Of a stretch of 64,000 nt of DNA, positions 32,517-39,555 are shown piece after piece. The translations under genes and the position numbers were made by a program. The DNA is taken from positions 2,454,501-2,518,500 of the forward strand of contig NZ_LT828648.1 of assembly GCF_900169565.1 (NCBI RefSeq), written 5' to 3'. This DNA comes from Nitrospira japonica. Its GTDB lineage: Bacteria > Nitrospirota > Nitrospiria > Nitrospirales > Nitrospiraceae. Numbering within the stretch: the stretch's first letter is position 1; each line of letters starts with the position of its first letter. The notes beneath the pieces were generated by a model that was given only the letters and a program-made list of their open reading frames with translations, made no database searches and had not been told where the DNA came from.

Positions 32517-32924
32517 CTAGGCGGCCTGCTCATTCGGTTCCCAGAGCGCAAAGGTGTTCTGCTCCGTATCCCGGCAGATGGCCAAGTATCCCATGTGCGG
32601 AACGGCTGTCTTCGGTTGGCAGACAGTCCCTCCGAGTTTCTTGACCTTCTCCATGGCCTTTTCGACCGACGGAACCGACACGTACAGCGTGATGCTCTGA
32701 CCGGGATGCATGCGGGGCATGAGCCCGCCGTCGGGTGTGGCATCCTTGCCACCGGTATCAATATGCCAATACTCGGCGATGGCGGCGGGAATCTTGTCGA
32801 ACGTCCAACCGAACAGCGATCCGTAAAACCCCTTCGCCCTATCAAGATCGTCCGCCGGAACCTCGAACCAGCAGACCGATGCTGCGAGTTCGGATCGTGT
32901 GCTCTTCTTCCCTGATTTCGCCAT
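32517..32924 (-). CDS. VOC-superfamily (glyoxalase-like) protein
   Basis: 135 residues made of the two beta-alpha-beta-beta-beta modules of the vicinal-oxygen-chelate fold: SVCWFEVPADDLDRAKGFY and LYVSVPSVEKAMEKVKKLGG, ending with MGYLAICRDTEQNTFALWEP. Metal-ligand positions (His/Glu) are partly kept, so it may bind a metal or another small molecule. A very strong GAGAGGAGG is present 6 nt before the ATG. It is the first gene after the predicted ECF-type promoter at 33013-33040, with about 90 nt from the -10 to the start, and heads the DGPF sub-operon. Confidence 0.87.
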   Translation of the reverse strand: MAKSGKKSTRSELAASVCWFEVPADDLDRAKGFYGSLFGWTFDKIPAAIAEYWHIDTGGKDATPDGGLMPRMHPGQSITLYVSVPSVEKAMEKVKKLGGTVCQPKTAVPHMGYLAICRDTEQNTFALWEPNEQAA

Positions 32925-32940
32925 AGTATCCTCCTCTCAG

Positions 32941-33138
32941 AGACTACACCAACGTGATGGCCTTTTCGATTCCATGCGCTTCGCCTCCGCATCAGTGTTC
33001 TCATGCATAAGATAGTCGTCGAGTCCGGCGAAAATCGACATGGTGTTTCCGACAAGCGTTCGGCATGCCGGAACGTCATGATAAATCTCAATAGTCTCCG
33101 AAAAATCCTCATATTCGCCATCATGATCATTAAAGGAA
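32941..33138. other. Intergenic gap upstream of the VOC/DGPF operon
   Basis: This non-coding stretch holds predicted promoter A at 33013-33040. The remainder, particularly 33075-33138, is visibly more AT-rich than the surroundings and contains the 8-bp palindrome ATGATCAT. A 65-codon plus-strand open frame here (33003-33200) has no ribosome site and runs into the sigma gene antisense, so I do not call it. Confidence 0.4.
33013..33040 (-). promoter_or_regulatory. Predicted ECF42-type promoter A (for the VOC/DGPF operon)
   Basis: On the minus strand the sequence reads TGTCGA, 16 nt, CGACTA. The same hexamers with the same spacing recur at 36071-36098. From memory, ECF42 promoters are described with a TGTCGA -35 and a CGA-type -10. 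It sits in the only sizeable non-coding gap of the block, between the sigma gene and the first VOC gene, and reads towards the latter. Confidence 0.6.
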
Positions 33139-34401
33139 TCAGTCTTGAAGACTCGCCAGCCGTCGTTCGAGAAACCGTCGCTCCGGCTCCTGTTGAGTGA
33201 GACTCAGGGCGCGCTGATATGACGCGCGGGCTTCCTCCGTGCGTCCGAGACGGCGGCACAGGTCCGCCCGTGCTGCATGAGCCAGATGGTAGCCGGACAG
33301 GTTTCCCTTCTCGAGGATCGCGTCGATGAGAGCGAGACCGGACGAAGGGCCGTCACGCATTGCGACGGCGACGGCACGGTTGAGATCGACGACCGGCGAC
33401 GGTTCGGCCTGCGACAAGAACGTATACAATCGGACGATCTGGTCCCAGTCAGTCACCGCGGCATTTGGAGCCTGCGCATGCACCGCCGCGATCGCAGCCT
33501 GGATGGTATATGGGCCGATTTGTCCTTGAGAGAAGGCTTGCCGGACGAGGACCAGCCCTTCTGTAATCTGCTCGCGATTCCACAACGACCGATCTTGATC
33601 TTCGAGAAGAATCAATTCACCGTTTGGTGAGGCCCGGGCGGCCCGCCTCGAGTCTTGCAGCAACATGAGCGCGAGGAGCCCCATCGCCTCGGGCTGTGGG
33701 AGCAGGGTGATCAGCAGACGGCCGAGTCGGATGGCCTCCATCGAGAGGTCGTGACGTGTGACCATTCCACCGGAAGACGCAGAATATCCCTCATTGAAGA
33801 CGAGGTAGAGTACCCGCAGGACCGCGTCCAATCGGTCGGGCAATTCGGTTTCGTCCGGCACGGCATAGGGAATGCGGGCGTCGCGGATCTTGGCCTTGGC
33901 TCTCACGATCCGTTGCGCGATCGTAGCGGGCTTTGTCAGGAACGCGCGGGCGATCTCTTCGGTGGTGAGGCCGCAGACTTCGCGGAGCGTCATGGCCGCC
34001 TGCACCTCGGGCGACAGAGCGGGATGGCAGCAGGTAAAAATCAGTCGAAGCCGGTCGTCGTCGATTTGTTCGTCGTCGTCCTCCTCCTCCTGATCGGCGG
34101 TGCGGGACTCCAATTCCCTGGCCAGTTCGACCAGCGACGCATCGAAGCGGGCCCGCCGTCGGATAACGTCGATCGCCTTGAAACGGGCGGTCGAGACCAG
34201 CCATGCCCGAGGATTGTCCGGCATGCCGTCCCGAGGCCATTGTTCCATGGCGGCGGCGAAGGCTTCGTGAAGTCCTTCCTCCGCGAGATCGAAATCGTTG
34301 AGGAGGCGAATCAACGTGGCCAGGACCTGTCTGGAATCCGACCGGTAGATCTCCTCGACCCGGGACCTTGCGTTGGCTTCGGCATCGTGGTTCATCGGCA
34401 T
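33139..34401 (-). CDS. ECF42-type RNA polymerase sigma factor with C-terminal TPR-like extension
   Basis: 420 residues. The N-terminal half holds sigma-70 region 2 (VLATLIRLLNDFDLAEEGLHEAFAAAME, then NPRAWLVSTARFKAIDVIRRRA) and region 4 (LTLREVCGLTTEEIARAFL after HPALSPEVQAAMT). The C-terminal ~200 residues form the long extension typical of ECF42 (DUF6596/TPR-like), including SQAEPSPVVDLNRAVAVAMRDGP. In ECF42 proteins this extension is required for activity and no classical anti-sigma factor is encoded nearby; none is seen here either. DGPF genes flank it, as is usual for this group. It lies 98 nt after the MoaD-like gene on the same strand and is probably transcribed with it. Confidence 0.88.
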   Translation of the reverse strand: MPMNHDAEANARSRVEEIYRSDSRQVLATLIRLLNDFDLAEEGLHEAFAAAMEQWPRDGMPDNPRAWLVSTARFKAIDVIRRRARFDASLVELARELESRTADQEEEDDDEQIDDDRLRLIFTCCHPALSPEVQAAMTLREVCGLTTEEIARAFLTKPATIAQRIVRAKAKIRDARIPYAVPDETELPDRLDAVLRVLYLVFNEGYSASSGGMVTRHDLSMEAIRLGRLLITLLPQPEAMGLLALMLLQDSRRAARASPNGELILLEDQDRSLWNREQITEGLVLVRQAFSQGQIGPYTIQAAIAAVHAQAPNAAVTDWDQIVRLYTFLSQAEPSPVVDLNRAVAVAMRDGPSSGLALIDAILEKGNLSGYHLAHAARADLCRRLGRTEEARASYQRALSLTQQEPERRFLERRLASLQD

Positions 34402-34466
34402 GCTTGATCTCGGCAGGCTGCTGGTGCGATGGGGAGTACCGCAATCATTCCGACCATGGACGGAGA

Positions 34467-34487
34467 GACGCCGGCATGCGTGGCGTC
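34467..34487 (-). other. Short hairpin between the MoaD-like and sigma genes
   Basis: A perfect 6-bp stem (GACGCC / GGCGTC) with a 9-nt loop lies 13 nt after the MoaD-like stop codon. There is no U-tract, so it is not a convincing intrinsic terminator. It might stabilise or partly attenuate the transcript reaching the sigma gene. Confidence 0.3.
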
Positions 34488-34499
34488 ATCGCATGACCG

Positions 34500-34796
34500 T
34501 CACCCGCCGGCCATCGCCCCGACGATGAGAAATGGCTCGGCGCCTGTCGCCACGGCCTGCGGGAGCGCTGTATCTGGTGATTCGTGGGACCAATCCTGCT
34601 CGCACGCGAAAAATCTGACGAAGGCCCGCCGTGTGTGCGTGCCGTGCTCGCGGATCGTTCCGCACAGCATGGGATAGCGCGCTTCCAGCGCGTCCAAGAC
34701 CGCCCGCTGGGTCACGGGGCCCTCGATGGCCAGTGTGACCTCGCCTTCGACGCGGGCCAAATTCCGCAAGTGAGCCGGCAGCACGACCCGGATCAT
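34500..34796 (-). CDS. MoaD/ThiS-family (beta-grasp) small protein
   Basis: 98 residues: [20 protein letters not shown] at the start, a beta-grasp fold pattern, and the C-terminal Gly-Gly ([10 protein letters not shown]). In MoaD/ThiS and ubiquitin-like sulfur carriers the terminal Gly-Gly is adenylated by an E1-like enzyme and thiocarboxylated. No E1-like (MoeB/ThiF) gene or other molybdopterin/thiamine gene is nearby. Its ATG overlaps the stop of the upstream BNR-repeat gene (ATGA), so translation is coupled. The longer open frame to 35006 is rejected because it lies inside the BNR gene. The pairing with a BNR-repeat protein is the best clue to its role. Confidence 0.8.
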   Translation of the reverse strand: MIRVVLPAHLRNLARVEGEVTLAIEGPVTQRAVLDALEARYPMLCGTIREHGTHTRRAFVRFFACEQDWSHESPDTALPQAVATGAEPFLIVGAMAGG

Positions 34797-35980
34797 GGCA
34801 GCGTTTGCACCTCGACCGACATGACCGGCGGCAAGTCTCGGACGATCGCCGTCCAACGGTCGCCTCCGTCGGCCGAACCGTAGACCTGGCCGCCGCTCGT
34901 ACCGAAGTAAATGCCGCAGGGCTCGAGGCTGTCGACCGTCATGGAGTCGCGAAGCACGTTGACGTAACAGTCCCGCTGCGGCAATCCGTTGGTCAAGGCC
35001 TCCCACTCGTTGCCGCCGGTTCGGCTGCGGTAGACCCGCAACTTTCCGTCGGGAGGGAAATGCTCGGAGTCGCTCTTGATCGGCACTACATAAATCGTCT
35101 CCGGTTCATGGGCGTGTACGTCGATGGGAAAGCCGAAGTCGGTGGGGAGATTGCCGCTCACCTCGTGCCAGGAGTCTCCTCCGTCGTCGCTCCGCATCAC
35201 GTCCCAATGTTTCTGCATGTAGAGCACGTTCGGGCGGGATCGGTGCATCGCAATTCGATGGACGCAGTGACCGACATCCGAATCCGGATCGGGGAGCTCG
35301 TACTGCGATTTCAGGCCGCGGTTGACCGCGCGCCAGGTCTTCCCGCCGTCCTCCGTGCGAAAGGCTCCGGCTGCAGAAATCGCGATGAACATGCGGGCCG
35401 CGTCGTTGGGATCCAGCAGGATGGTATGCAGGCACATGCCGCCTGCACCCGGTTGCCAGAGGGGACCCTTGACTTCACGCAAGCTCGCCAATTCCGTCCA
35501 GCTGGCCCCGCCGTCCGTCGAGCGAAACAGTGCGGCATCCTCGACTCCCGCATAGACGGTATCCGGATCGGTCAAAGACGGCTCAAGGTGCCAGACCCGT
35601 TTGAACTCCCAGGGACGTTGGGAGCCGTCATACCATTGATGCGTGGTCAGGGGGCGGCCGGTCGCTTCCGACGTATCGTAGACAAACTTGTTACTTTCGC
35701 CCTTCGGCATCCCGTCCGGTGTCGTCGTCGGTTCTCCGGGAGGCGTGCCCGGTTGGTGCCAGGTTTTTCCCCCGTCATCCGACCGTTGGATGATCTGCCC
35801 GAACCAGCTGCTGGTTTGGGACGCATAGAGCCGCATTGGGTCGGCGGAGGATCCTTTGAGGTGATACATTTCCCAACCGCCGAACAGGGGGCCGTCGACC
35901 TCCCAGTGCTTTCTGGCCCCATCGGACGTCAAAATGAAGGCTCCTTTGCGTGTTCCGACCAACAGCCGTACCTTGCTCAT
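34793..35980 (-). CDS. BNR/Asp-box beta-propeller protein (sialidase-like, WD40/YVTN superfamily)
   Basis: 395 residues with at least six Asp-box repeats ([48 protein letters not shown]), which predict a beta-propeller. The N-terminus is [17 protein letters not shown], with no signal peptide, so it is cytoplasmic, unlike true sialidases. Catalytic sialidase residues (Arg triad, Tyr) are not evident. AAGGAG lies 7 nt upstream of the ATG. The gene is followed by the coupled MoaD-like gene and then the ECF42-like sigma gene. A predicted ECF promoter lies about 90 nt upstream. Confidence 0.85.
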   Translation of the reverse strand: MSKVRLLVGTRKGAFILTSDGARKHWEVDGPLFGGWEMYHLKGSSADPMRLYASQTSSWFGQIIQRSDDGGKTWHQPGTPPGEPTTTPDGMPKGESNKFVYDTSEATGRPLTTHQWYDGSQRPWEFKRVWHLEPSLTDPDTVYAGVEDAALFRSTDGGASWTELASLREVKGPLWQPGAGGMCLHTILLDPNDAARMFIAISAAGAFRTEDGGKTWRAVNRGLKSQYELPDPDSDVGHCVHRIAMHRSRPNVLYMQKHWDVMRSDDGGDSWHEVSGNLPTDFGFPIDVHAHEPETIYVVPIKSDSEHFPPDGKLRVYRSRTGGNEWEALTNGLPQRDCYVNVLRDSMTVDSLEPCGIYFGTSGGQVYGSADGGDRWTAIVRDLPPVMSVEVQTLP

Positions 35981-36070
35981 GGATGGCTCCTTCCTGACTT
36001 ACAAACCCTTGGGTGAGTGACTATATTTCTCGGATGTCTTGTCAACGAGACATCCCTTCCCGCTACCTCG

Positions 36071-36098
36071 TAGTCGTAGAGCAGTCGAAAATTCGACA
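36071..36098 (-). promoter_or_regulatory. Predicted ECF42-type promoter B (for BNR-moaD-sigma)
   Basis: Reads TGTCGA, 16 nt, CGACTA on the minus strand, with the same hexamers and spacing as promoter A. Both spacers also carry TTTTCG near their 5' side. It lies about 90 nt upstream of the BNR gene start, as promoter A does for its gene. If real, the sigma factor would stimulate a transcript that includes its own gene. Confidence 0.6.
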
Positions 36099-36307
36099 GG
36101 GTCTTTCCCAGCTCAGAGTCCGTAGGTGAAAACATAAACTATCGTCTCCTGAGAAACCATGGGGGAAACGATCGAAGGGGCATCCCTGGGCGAATCCGGC
36201 TGGCCAAGTGGGCGAGAATTGAAGTAAAGTCGGCTCTGAACAGCCGCCTAGCCTCTCGCGCAAGCGGTATGTCCGGTGGGGGGTACTGCCCAAGGAGAAT
36301 GGTTGCC
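36099..36307. other. Non-coding gap between divergent genes
   Basis: This interval separates the BNR-repeat operon from the rightward lipoprotein gene. I see no RNA-gene signature or terminator in it, and no clear sigma-70 promoter. An imperfect inverted repeat at about 36141-36173 (ATCGTCTCC / GGGGGAAACGAT) could fold but does not fit a riboswitch class known to me. The AAGGAG at 36292-36297 serves the next gene. Confidence 0.35.
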
Positions 36308-37228
36308 GTGTACTTGCCCGTTCGATTCTTGACACGAAGCCTGGTCCTGGTCGCGCTGTTCGCCCTGTCTGCCGGCTGCTCGCCGGTCCAGCCGGTTTCG
36401 GTTGAGGTGATGCGGGTGCCGGAGACGCCTTGCACGGACAATCAGGCGATTATCTTCTGTGATGGATTTGAATCCGGGACGCTGGGGCTATGGCAGGATG
36501 GGGTCGATTCCTCGCGGCAGAAGGTGACGGCCGTCGATTCAGACGTGGTGAGCGGGCGGCGGTCGTTGGAAGTAGTCTATCCGGCCGGTGACGACGGAGG
36601 ATGGATGACCCGCTGGTTCATGCCGGGCCATGACCATGTGTTCGCCCGGATCTACGTGAGGTTTCAGCCGGGTTGGCGCTGCGGCGGAAACTGCACGAAA
36701 CTGATCGCATTTTATGCGAATCGGGTGGATGACCGCTGGTCCGGCTTCGGCAAGGCCGGGATACGTCCGACCGGGCAGGACTATTTCTACGCCGGGCTGG
36801 CGACATCGAATTGGCATCGCCAACCTGATCCCGGCGAGATCATTTTTTACAGCTATCACCCGGAAATGCGGCAGGCAAAGGACGGACGGTTCTGGGGCAA
36901 TTTCTCCTATCAGGATGATCCCAGGGACGCCTTGCGGCCAGGGCGGTGGTATTGCGTCGAGTTTGAAGTGCAGGCCAACAGTCCAGGCCAGCACGACGGT
37001 TATCAGAATATGTGGATCGACGGCATGCTCAGGGGCCGGGTGTCCGGCATGAGGTGGCGGGATTCACCGGACGTGCGGATCAACGCGTTCCAATTGACGT
37101 TCTCCGGTGCGGTTCCGGTCACCGAGCGGATGTGGATGGATGACGTGGTTGTCAGTACGGAGCGGGTGGGGTGTAACCGTCCTCTTGTGAATGATACAGC
37201 CGATCAGGCGGCGACTGCTCCTCGATAG
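36308..37228 (+). CDS. Lipoprotein with polysaccharide-lyase/lectin-like beta-sandwich
   Basis: 306 residues. The N-terminus (RSLVLVALFALSAGCSP) is a lipoprotein signal with Cys at the LSAGC lipobox. The mature region looks like a concanavalin-type/polysaccharide-lyase jelly roll: CDGFESGTLGLWQDG, a central YVRFQPGWRCGGNCTKLIAFY, and FWGNFSYQDDPRDALRPGRWYCVEFEVQ, plus paired Cys residues. It may bind or cleave a surface carbohydrate; no catalytic residues can be named. A GTG at 36308 is chosen because AAGGAG lies 10 nt upstream; ATG 36299 is too close to that site, and ATG 36269 has no clear one. Confidence 0.7.
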   Translation: MYLPVRFLTRSLVLVALFALSAGCSPVQPVSVEVMRVPETPCTDNQAIIFCDGFESGTLGLWQDGVDSSRQKVTAVDSDVVSGRRSLEVVYPAGDDGGWMTRWFMPGHDHVFARIYVRFQPGWRCGGNCTKLIAFYANRVDDRWSGFGKAGIRPTGQDYFYAGLATSNWHRQPDPGEIIFYSYHPEMRQAKDGRFWGNFSYQDDPRDALRPGRWYCVEFEVQANSPGQHDGYQNMWIDGMLRGRVSGMRWRDSPDVRINAFQLTFSGAVPVTERMWMDDVVVSTERVGCNRPLVNDTADQAATAPR

Positions 37229-37255
37229 TCCTCGGGTTCCAGGCCGGGATCCCGC

Positions 37256-37606
37256 CTATTCGCAGATACAATTCGCCTTGTAGTCCGTGCACATCGGTCC
37301 AAAACTCTTGAGACAGTCGCAGCTGCACTTCGGCGTCTTGCCGGCCGGGCAGGTGATCTTGCAGGTGTCCTTGAGTCCACGACCACACGACACGATCTCG
37401 CAGGAATTGGAGCCCTCCGCCGTCCTGAGTGGGGGTTCCTTGCATTGAAGCGCGGCCGGACTGCCATTGGAATCGTGCAGCGTCACGACGGGGAGATCCG
37501 CCGTCGGCCGGTCATCCGACGGCAAGGAGGCAACTGCCGGACTCGAACACCATATCCATCCGGCGAGTACAAGACCGAGGCACAGGAACGTCGATCGTCT
37601 CTTCAT
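37256..37606 (-). CDS. Small secreted cysteine-rich protein
   Basis: 116 residues with a cleavable signal peptide (LCLGLVLAGWIWCSSPAVAS) and a mature part that holds 11 cysteines in about 65 residues (for example NSCEIVSCGRGLKDTC, CPAGKTPKCSCDC). This resembles knottin- or EGF-like disulfide packing. No family is recognised. A strong AAAGGAG lies 7 nt before the ATG. It lies on the same strand as, and downstream of, the Tll0287-like gene, with a possible weak terminator between them. Confidence 0.68.
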   Translation of the reverse strand: MKRRSTFLCLGLVLAGWIWCSSPAVASLPSDDRPTADLPVVTLHDSNGSPAALQCKEPPLRTAEGSNSCEIVSCGRGLKDTCKITCPAGKTPKCSCDCLKSFGPMCTDYKANCICE

Positions 37607-37621
37607 TGATGGGCTCCTTTC

Positions 37622-37649
37622 AAAAGAGCCGCCCTCTGTGCGGGGCTCT
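37622..37649 (-). terminator. Possible weak intrinsic terminator
   Basis: Minus-strand hairpin with a 6-bp GC-rich stem (AGAGCC / GGCTCT) followed directly by four Ts. It lies downstream of the Tll0287-like gene (ends at 37701) and just upstream of the ribosome site of the Cys-rich gene. The short T-run makes the call tentative. Confidence 0.3.
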
Positions 37650-37700
37650 CGATGCAGTCGATCGGGGAGGCAAGACCTGTATCAGGCCGACACCTGAGCG

Positions 37701-38474
37701 CTACCTGATCGGGATGCGGACGCTGATCGCTCCTCCGAGCTCTCCTTCCTTGGCTCCCTCGCGAGGATACCCTGAGATATCGCGCTGACCCTTCGGCTCG
37801 CCATGACAGCTCAAGCAGGCCTTGCCGTAATACAAGGGGAGCATCACACGGACATTTTGACCTTGATCCATCACCTCGGCTTGGACCAGGTCTGGTTTGG
37901 AGCCGGGCGGTAGCGTCGCCAGGCGTGCAAAGGACTCCGTTTCGTAGGAATCAGGTGCATTTTTGGGGTTACGGACGAAGAGTTGCGGTGCGGTCTGTTT
38001 GAGATAGACCCCTGAGCGGGTGTGGAATCGGGTCGCCGTCTCGGTACCAAACGTCGCCGGGATCAGCCCCTTATAGCGAATGCCCATGATATTGATCACC
38101 GGCTGATACGACGCAATGGTCTTCTTGCTCTCTTCGACCAGTTGGCTCAGGAGCGGTTTGGCCATGTCGGGCACCTGTTCCGTGTCCATCTGGGCCAGCG
38201 ACAGGCCGGTGCGCAGGCGAAATTGTTCTTTCAGCCGTTGCTCGAACACCTCCGGCGTAAATCCCTTGTCTCCTCTTCCCGGGTCATTGATGACCTCCTG
38301 GTAATCGGCCACGGTCACACGGCCGGTATCCAGCAGGATGGCCAGGAGTCTGGCCGTCTCCGTCGCATCATCCACGGGGTTCGAGGCCGAGCCGGCCGGC
38401 AGTGCCATCACCGTGGCAAAAACCAGGCTAGCCATGCAGGCTGCTCTACTTGCTCGGATCAGTCCACGGGACAT
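37701..38474 (-). CDS. Tll0287-like (DUF3365) heme-binding periplasmic protein
   Basis: 257 residues from the ATG at 38474, with GAGAGG 5 nt upstream. The signal peptide (ASLVFATVMALPAGSAS) directs it to the periplasm. The Tll0287-like fold shows as QPVINIMGIRYKGLIPATFG, FATLT-type helices, and a C-terminal c-type heme motif CLSCHG in YYGKACLSCHGEPKGQRDISGYPREGAKEG. The CxxCH plus the family's PAS-like domain suggest a heme-based redox or gas sensor, or an electron carrier. No histidine kinase or cyclase domain is fused here. No obvious partner gene is in the immediate neighbourhood. Confidence 0.8.
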   Translation of the reverse strand: MSRGLIRASRAACMASLVFATVMALPAGSASNPVDDATETARLLAILLDTGRVTVADYQEVINDPGRGDKGFTPEVFEQRLKEQFRLRTGLSLAQMDTEQVPDMAKPLLSQLVEESKKTIASYQPVINIMGIRYKGLIPATFGTETATRFHTRSGVYLKQTAPQLFVRNPKNAPDSYETESFARLATLPPGSKPDLVQAEVMDQGQNVRVMLPLYYGKACLSCHGEPKGQRDISGYPREGAKEGELGGAISVRIPIR

Positions 38475-38630
38475 GTCCACCTCTCGTTCCACCATTGCCC
38501 ACACCTATTCGGTAGCGGGCGCTACTGTGTCCCAGTGTCGGGCTGAAAATCAAGCATGGGGGCCGGGTGCCTCCTGCCGGTTTCCCGATTTCATTTTTTG
38601 AAGCGGCGCGCCTTGTGTAGAGTGGAGTCT

Positions 38631-39029
38631 ATGAACGATCAGACCCGTGAGCAAGAGGAACCCAGACTATCCGACGTCAACCGTTTCAGGCGCCATCCGC
38701 GGGTTCGGATCGCCGCGCCGTTTGCCTGCGCGCTCTCGTCGTTGAAGCCGCGCCATTGGCTGCGGAAACCGACCGTGAATCTCGGGGTCGTCTATGACCT
38801 TTCGTTGAGGGGGGCGCGGGTCAGTACCCGTGCGGTGATGAGGCCAGGCGACGAAGTGACGATCACGCTTCGCTTGCCCAAACAGATCCGTTCCGCCGAT
38901 GTCTCCTCGGCGACTGTCCGTTGGACGAGGGATCAATTCGTCGGGTTGGCGTTCACCAGACTCTCGGCGGCATCATATGGACGGCTAAAAAAGTACGTGG
39001 CGATCGCCACGGGTGCCGTTCACGTTTAG
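38631..39029 (+). CDS. PilZ-domain protein 1
   Basis: 132 residues. Both halves of the c-di-GMP-binding PilZ signature are intact: RxxxR (RRHPR) and DxSxxG (DLSLRG). It is a single-domain cytoplasmic protein with no fused output domain. GGAG lies 5 nt upstream of the ATG; the longer frame from 38556 has no ribosome site. A second PilZ gene follows 13 nt later on the same strand, so the pair is probably one transcript. Both face a convergent PilB-type ATPase gene, which suggests but does not prove a link to type IV pili. Confidence 0.82.
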   Translation: MNDQTREQEEPRLSDVNRFRRHPRVRIAAPFACALSSLKPRHWLRKPTVNLGVVYDLSLRGARVSTRAVMRPGDEVTITLRLPKQIRSADVSSATVRWTRDQFVGLAFTRLSAASYGRLKKYVAIATGAVHV

Positions 39030-39042
39030 CCAGGTCAAGCAC

Positions 39043-39405
39043 ATGATCAATCAGATCGAATCCATCGATCCCGTCAAGGAACTCCGTCGGACACCCCGGT
39101 TGAGGATCCCCGTGCCCTTTGCCTGTTCCTTCTCCCGGCTGGGCCTTTCACGGTGGCGGTTCGGAGACCGGGGCGGCCATGGAGTCGTCTTCGATCTCTC
39201 GGTGAAAGGCGCCAGGGTCATGAGTCCGCTCTTGGTCAAAGAGGGCGACGAACTGGCGATATCCATCCGATTGCCTAATCATCCCACGACGATGAGCCTG
39301 GACGCCACGGTTCGGTGGCAGCAGGAGCACATGTTCGGTCTTGAATTCGGGACGATTCCTCAAGGATCTGAAACACGCCTGCGCAAATACCTCGCGAGAA
39401 TCTGA
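39043..39405 (+). CDS. PilZ-domain protein 2
   Basis: 120 residues, paralogous to the preceding gene: RRTPR and DLSVKG are both kept, and the segments flanking them are alike (PFACSFS, GARVMSPLLVKEGDEL). The ATG at 39043 is preferred; an in-frame GTG at 39013 overlaps the preceding gene. The two copies differ enough to imply an old tandem duplication and distinct partners. The gene ends 150 nt before the convergent PilB-type ATPase gene; this gap shows no clear terminator. Confidence 0.82.
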   Translation: MINQIESIDPVKELRRTPRLRIPVPFACSFSRLGLSRWRFGDRGGHGVVFDLSVKGARVMSPLLVKEGDELAISIRLPNHPTTMSLDATVRWQQEHMFGLEFGTIPQGSETRLRKYLARI

Positions 39406-39555
39406 GCGATCGAGTCATCTTCCTTCCCTCGACCCCCAAAGCGATTCATTCGCTGTGTTCGGCCTGCCGGAACCGGCGCTGAGACAGCTTCGTGTCGCGC
39501 GGAGAAATAGATACAGTCGTGGGCGGGTGCGGTTGAAAGTGAGGGTTGCGGCGGT

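Noticed and set aside
33003..33200. 65-codon plus-strand open frame in the sigma/VOC gap
   Set aside because: It has no ribosome site, overlaps the end of the sigma gene antisense, and covers the predicted promoter.
36020..36045. TTGACA and TATAGT on the minus strand upstream of the BNR gene
   Set aside because: The spacer is only 14 nt, too short for a sigma-70 promoter; the ECF-type element at 36071 is a better fit.
36130..36260. Possible riboswitch before the lipoprotein gene
   Set aside because: The sequence has GAAA and CC/GG runs but does not match c-di-GMP-I, cobalamin or SAM consensus features known to me.
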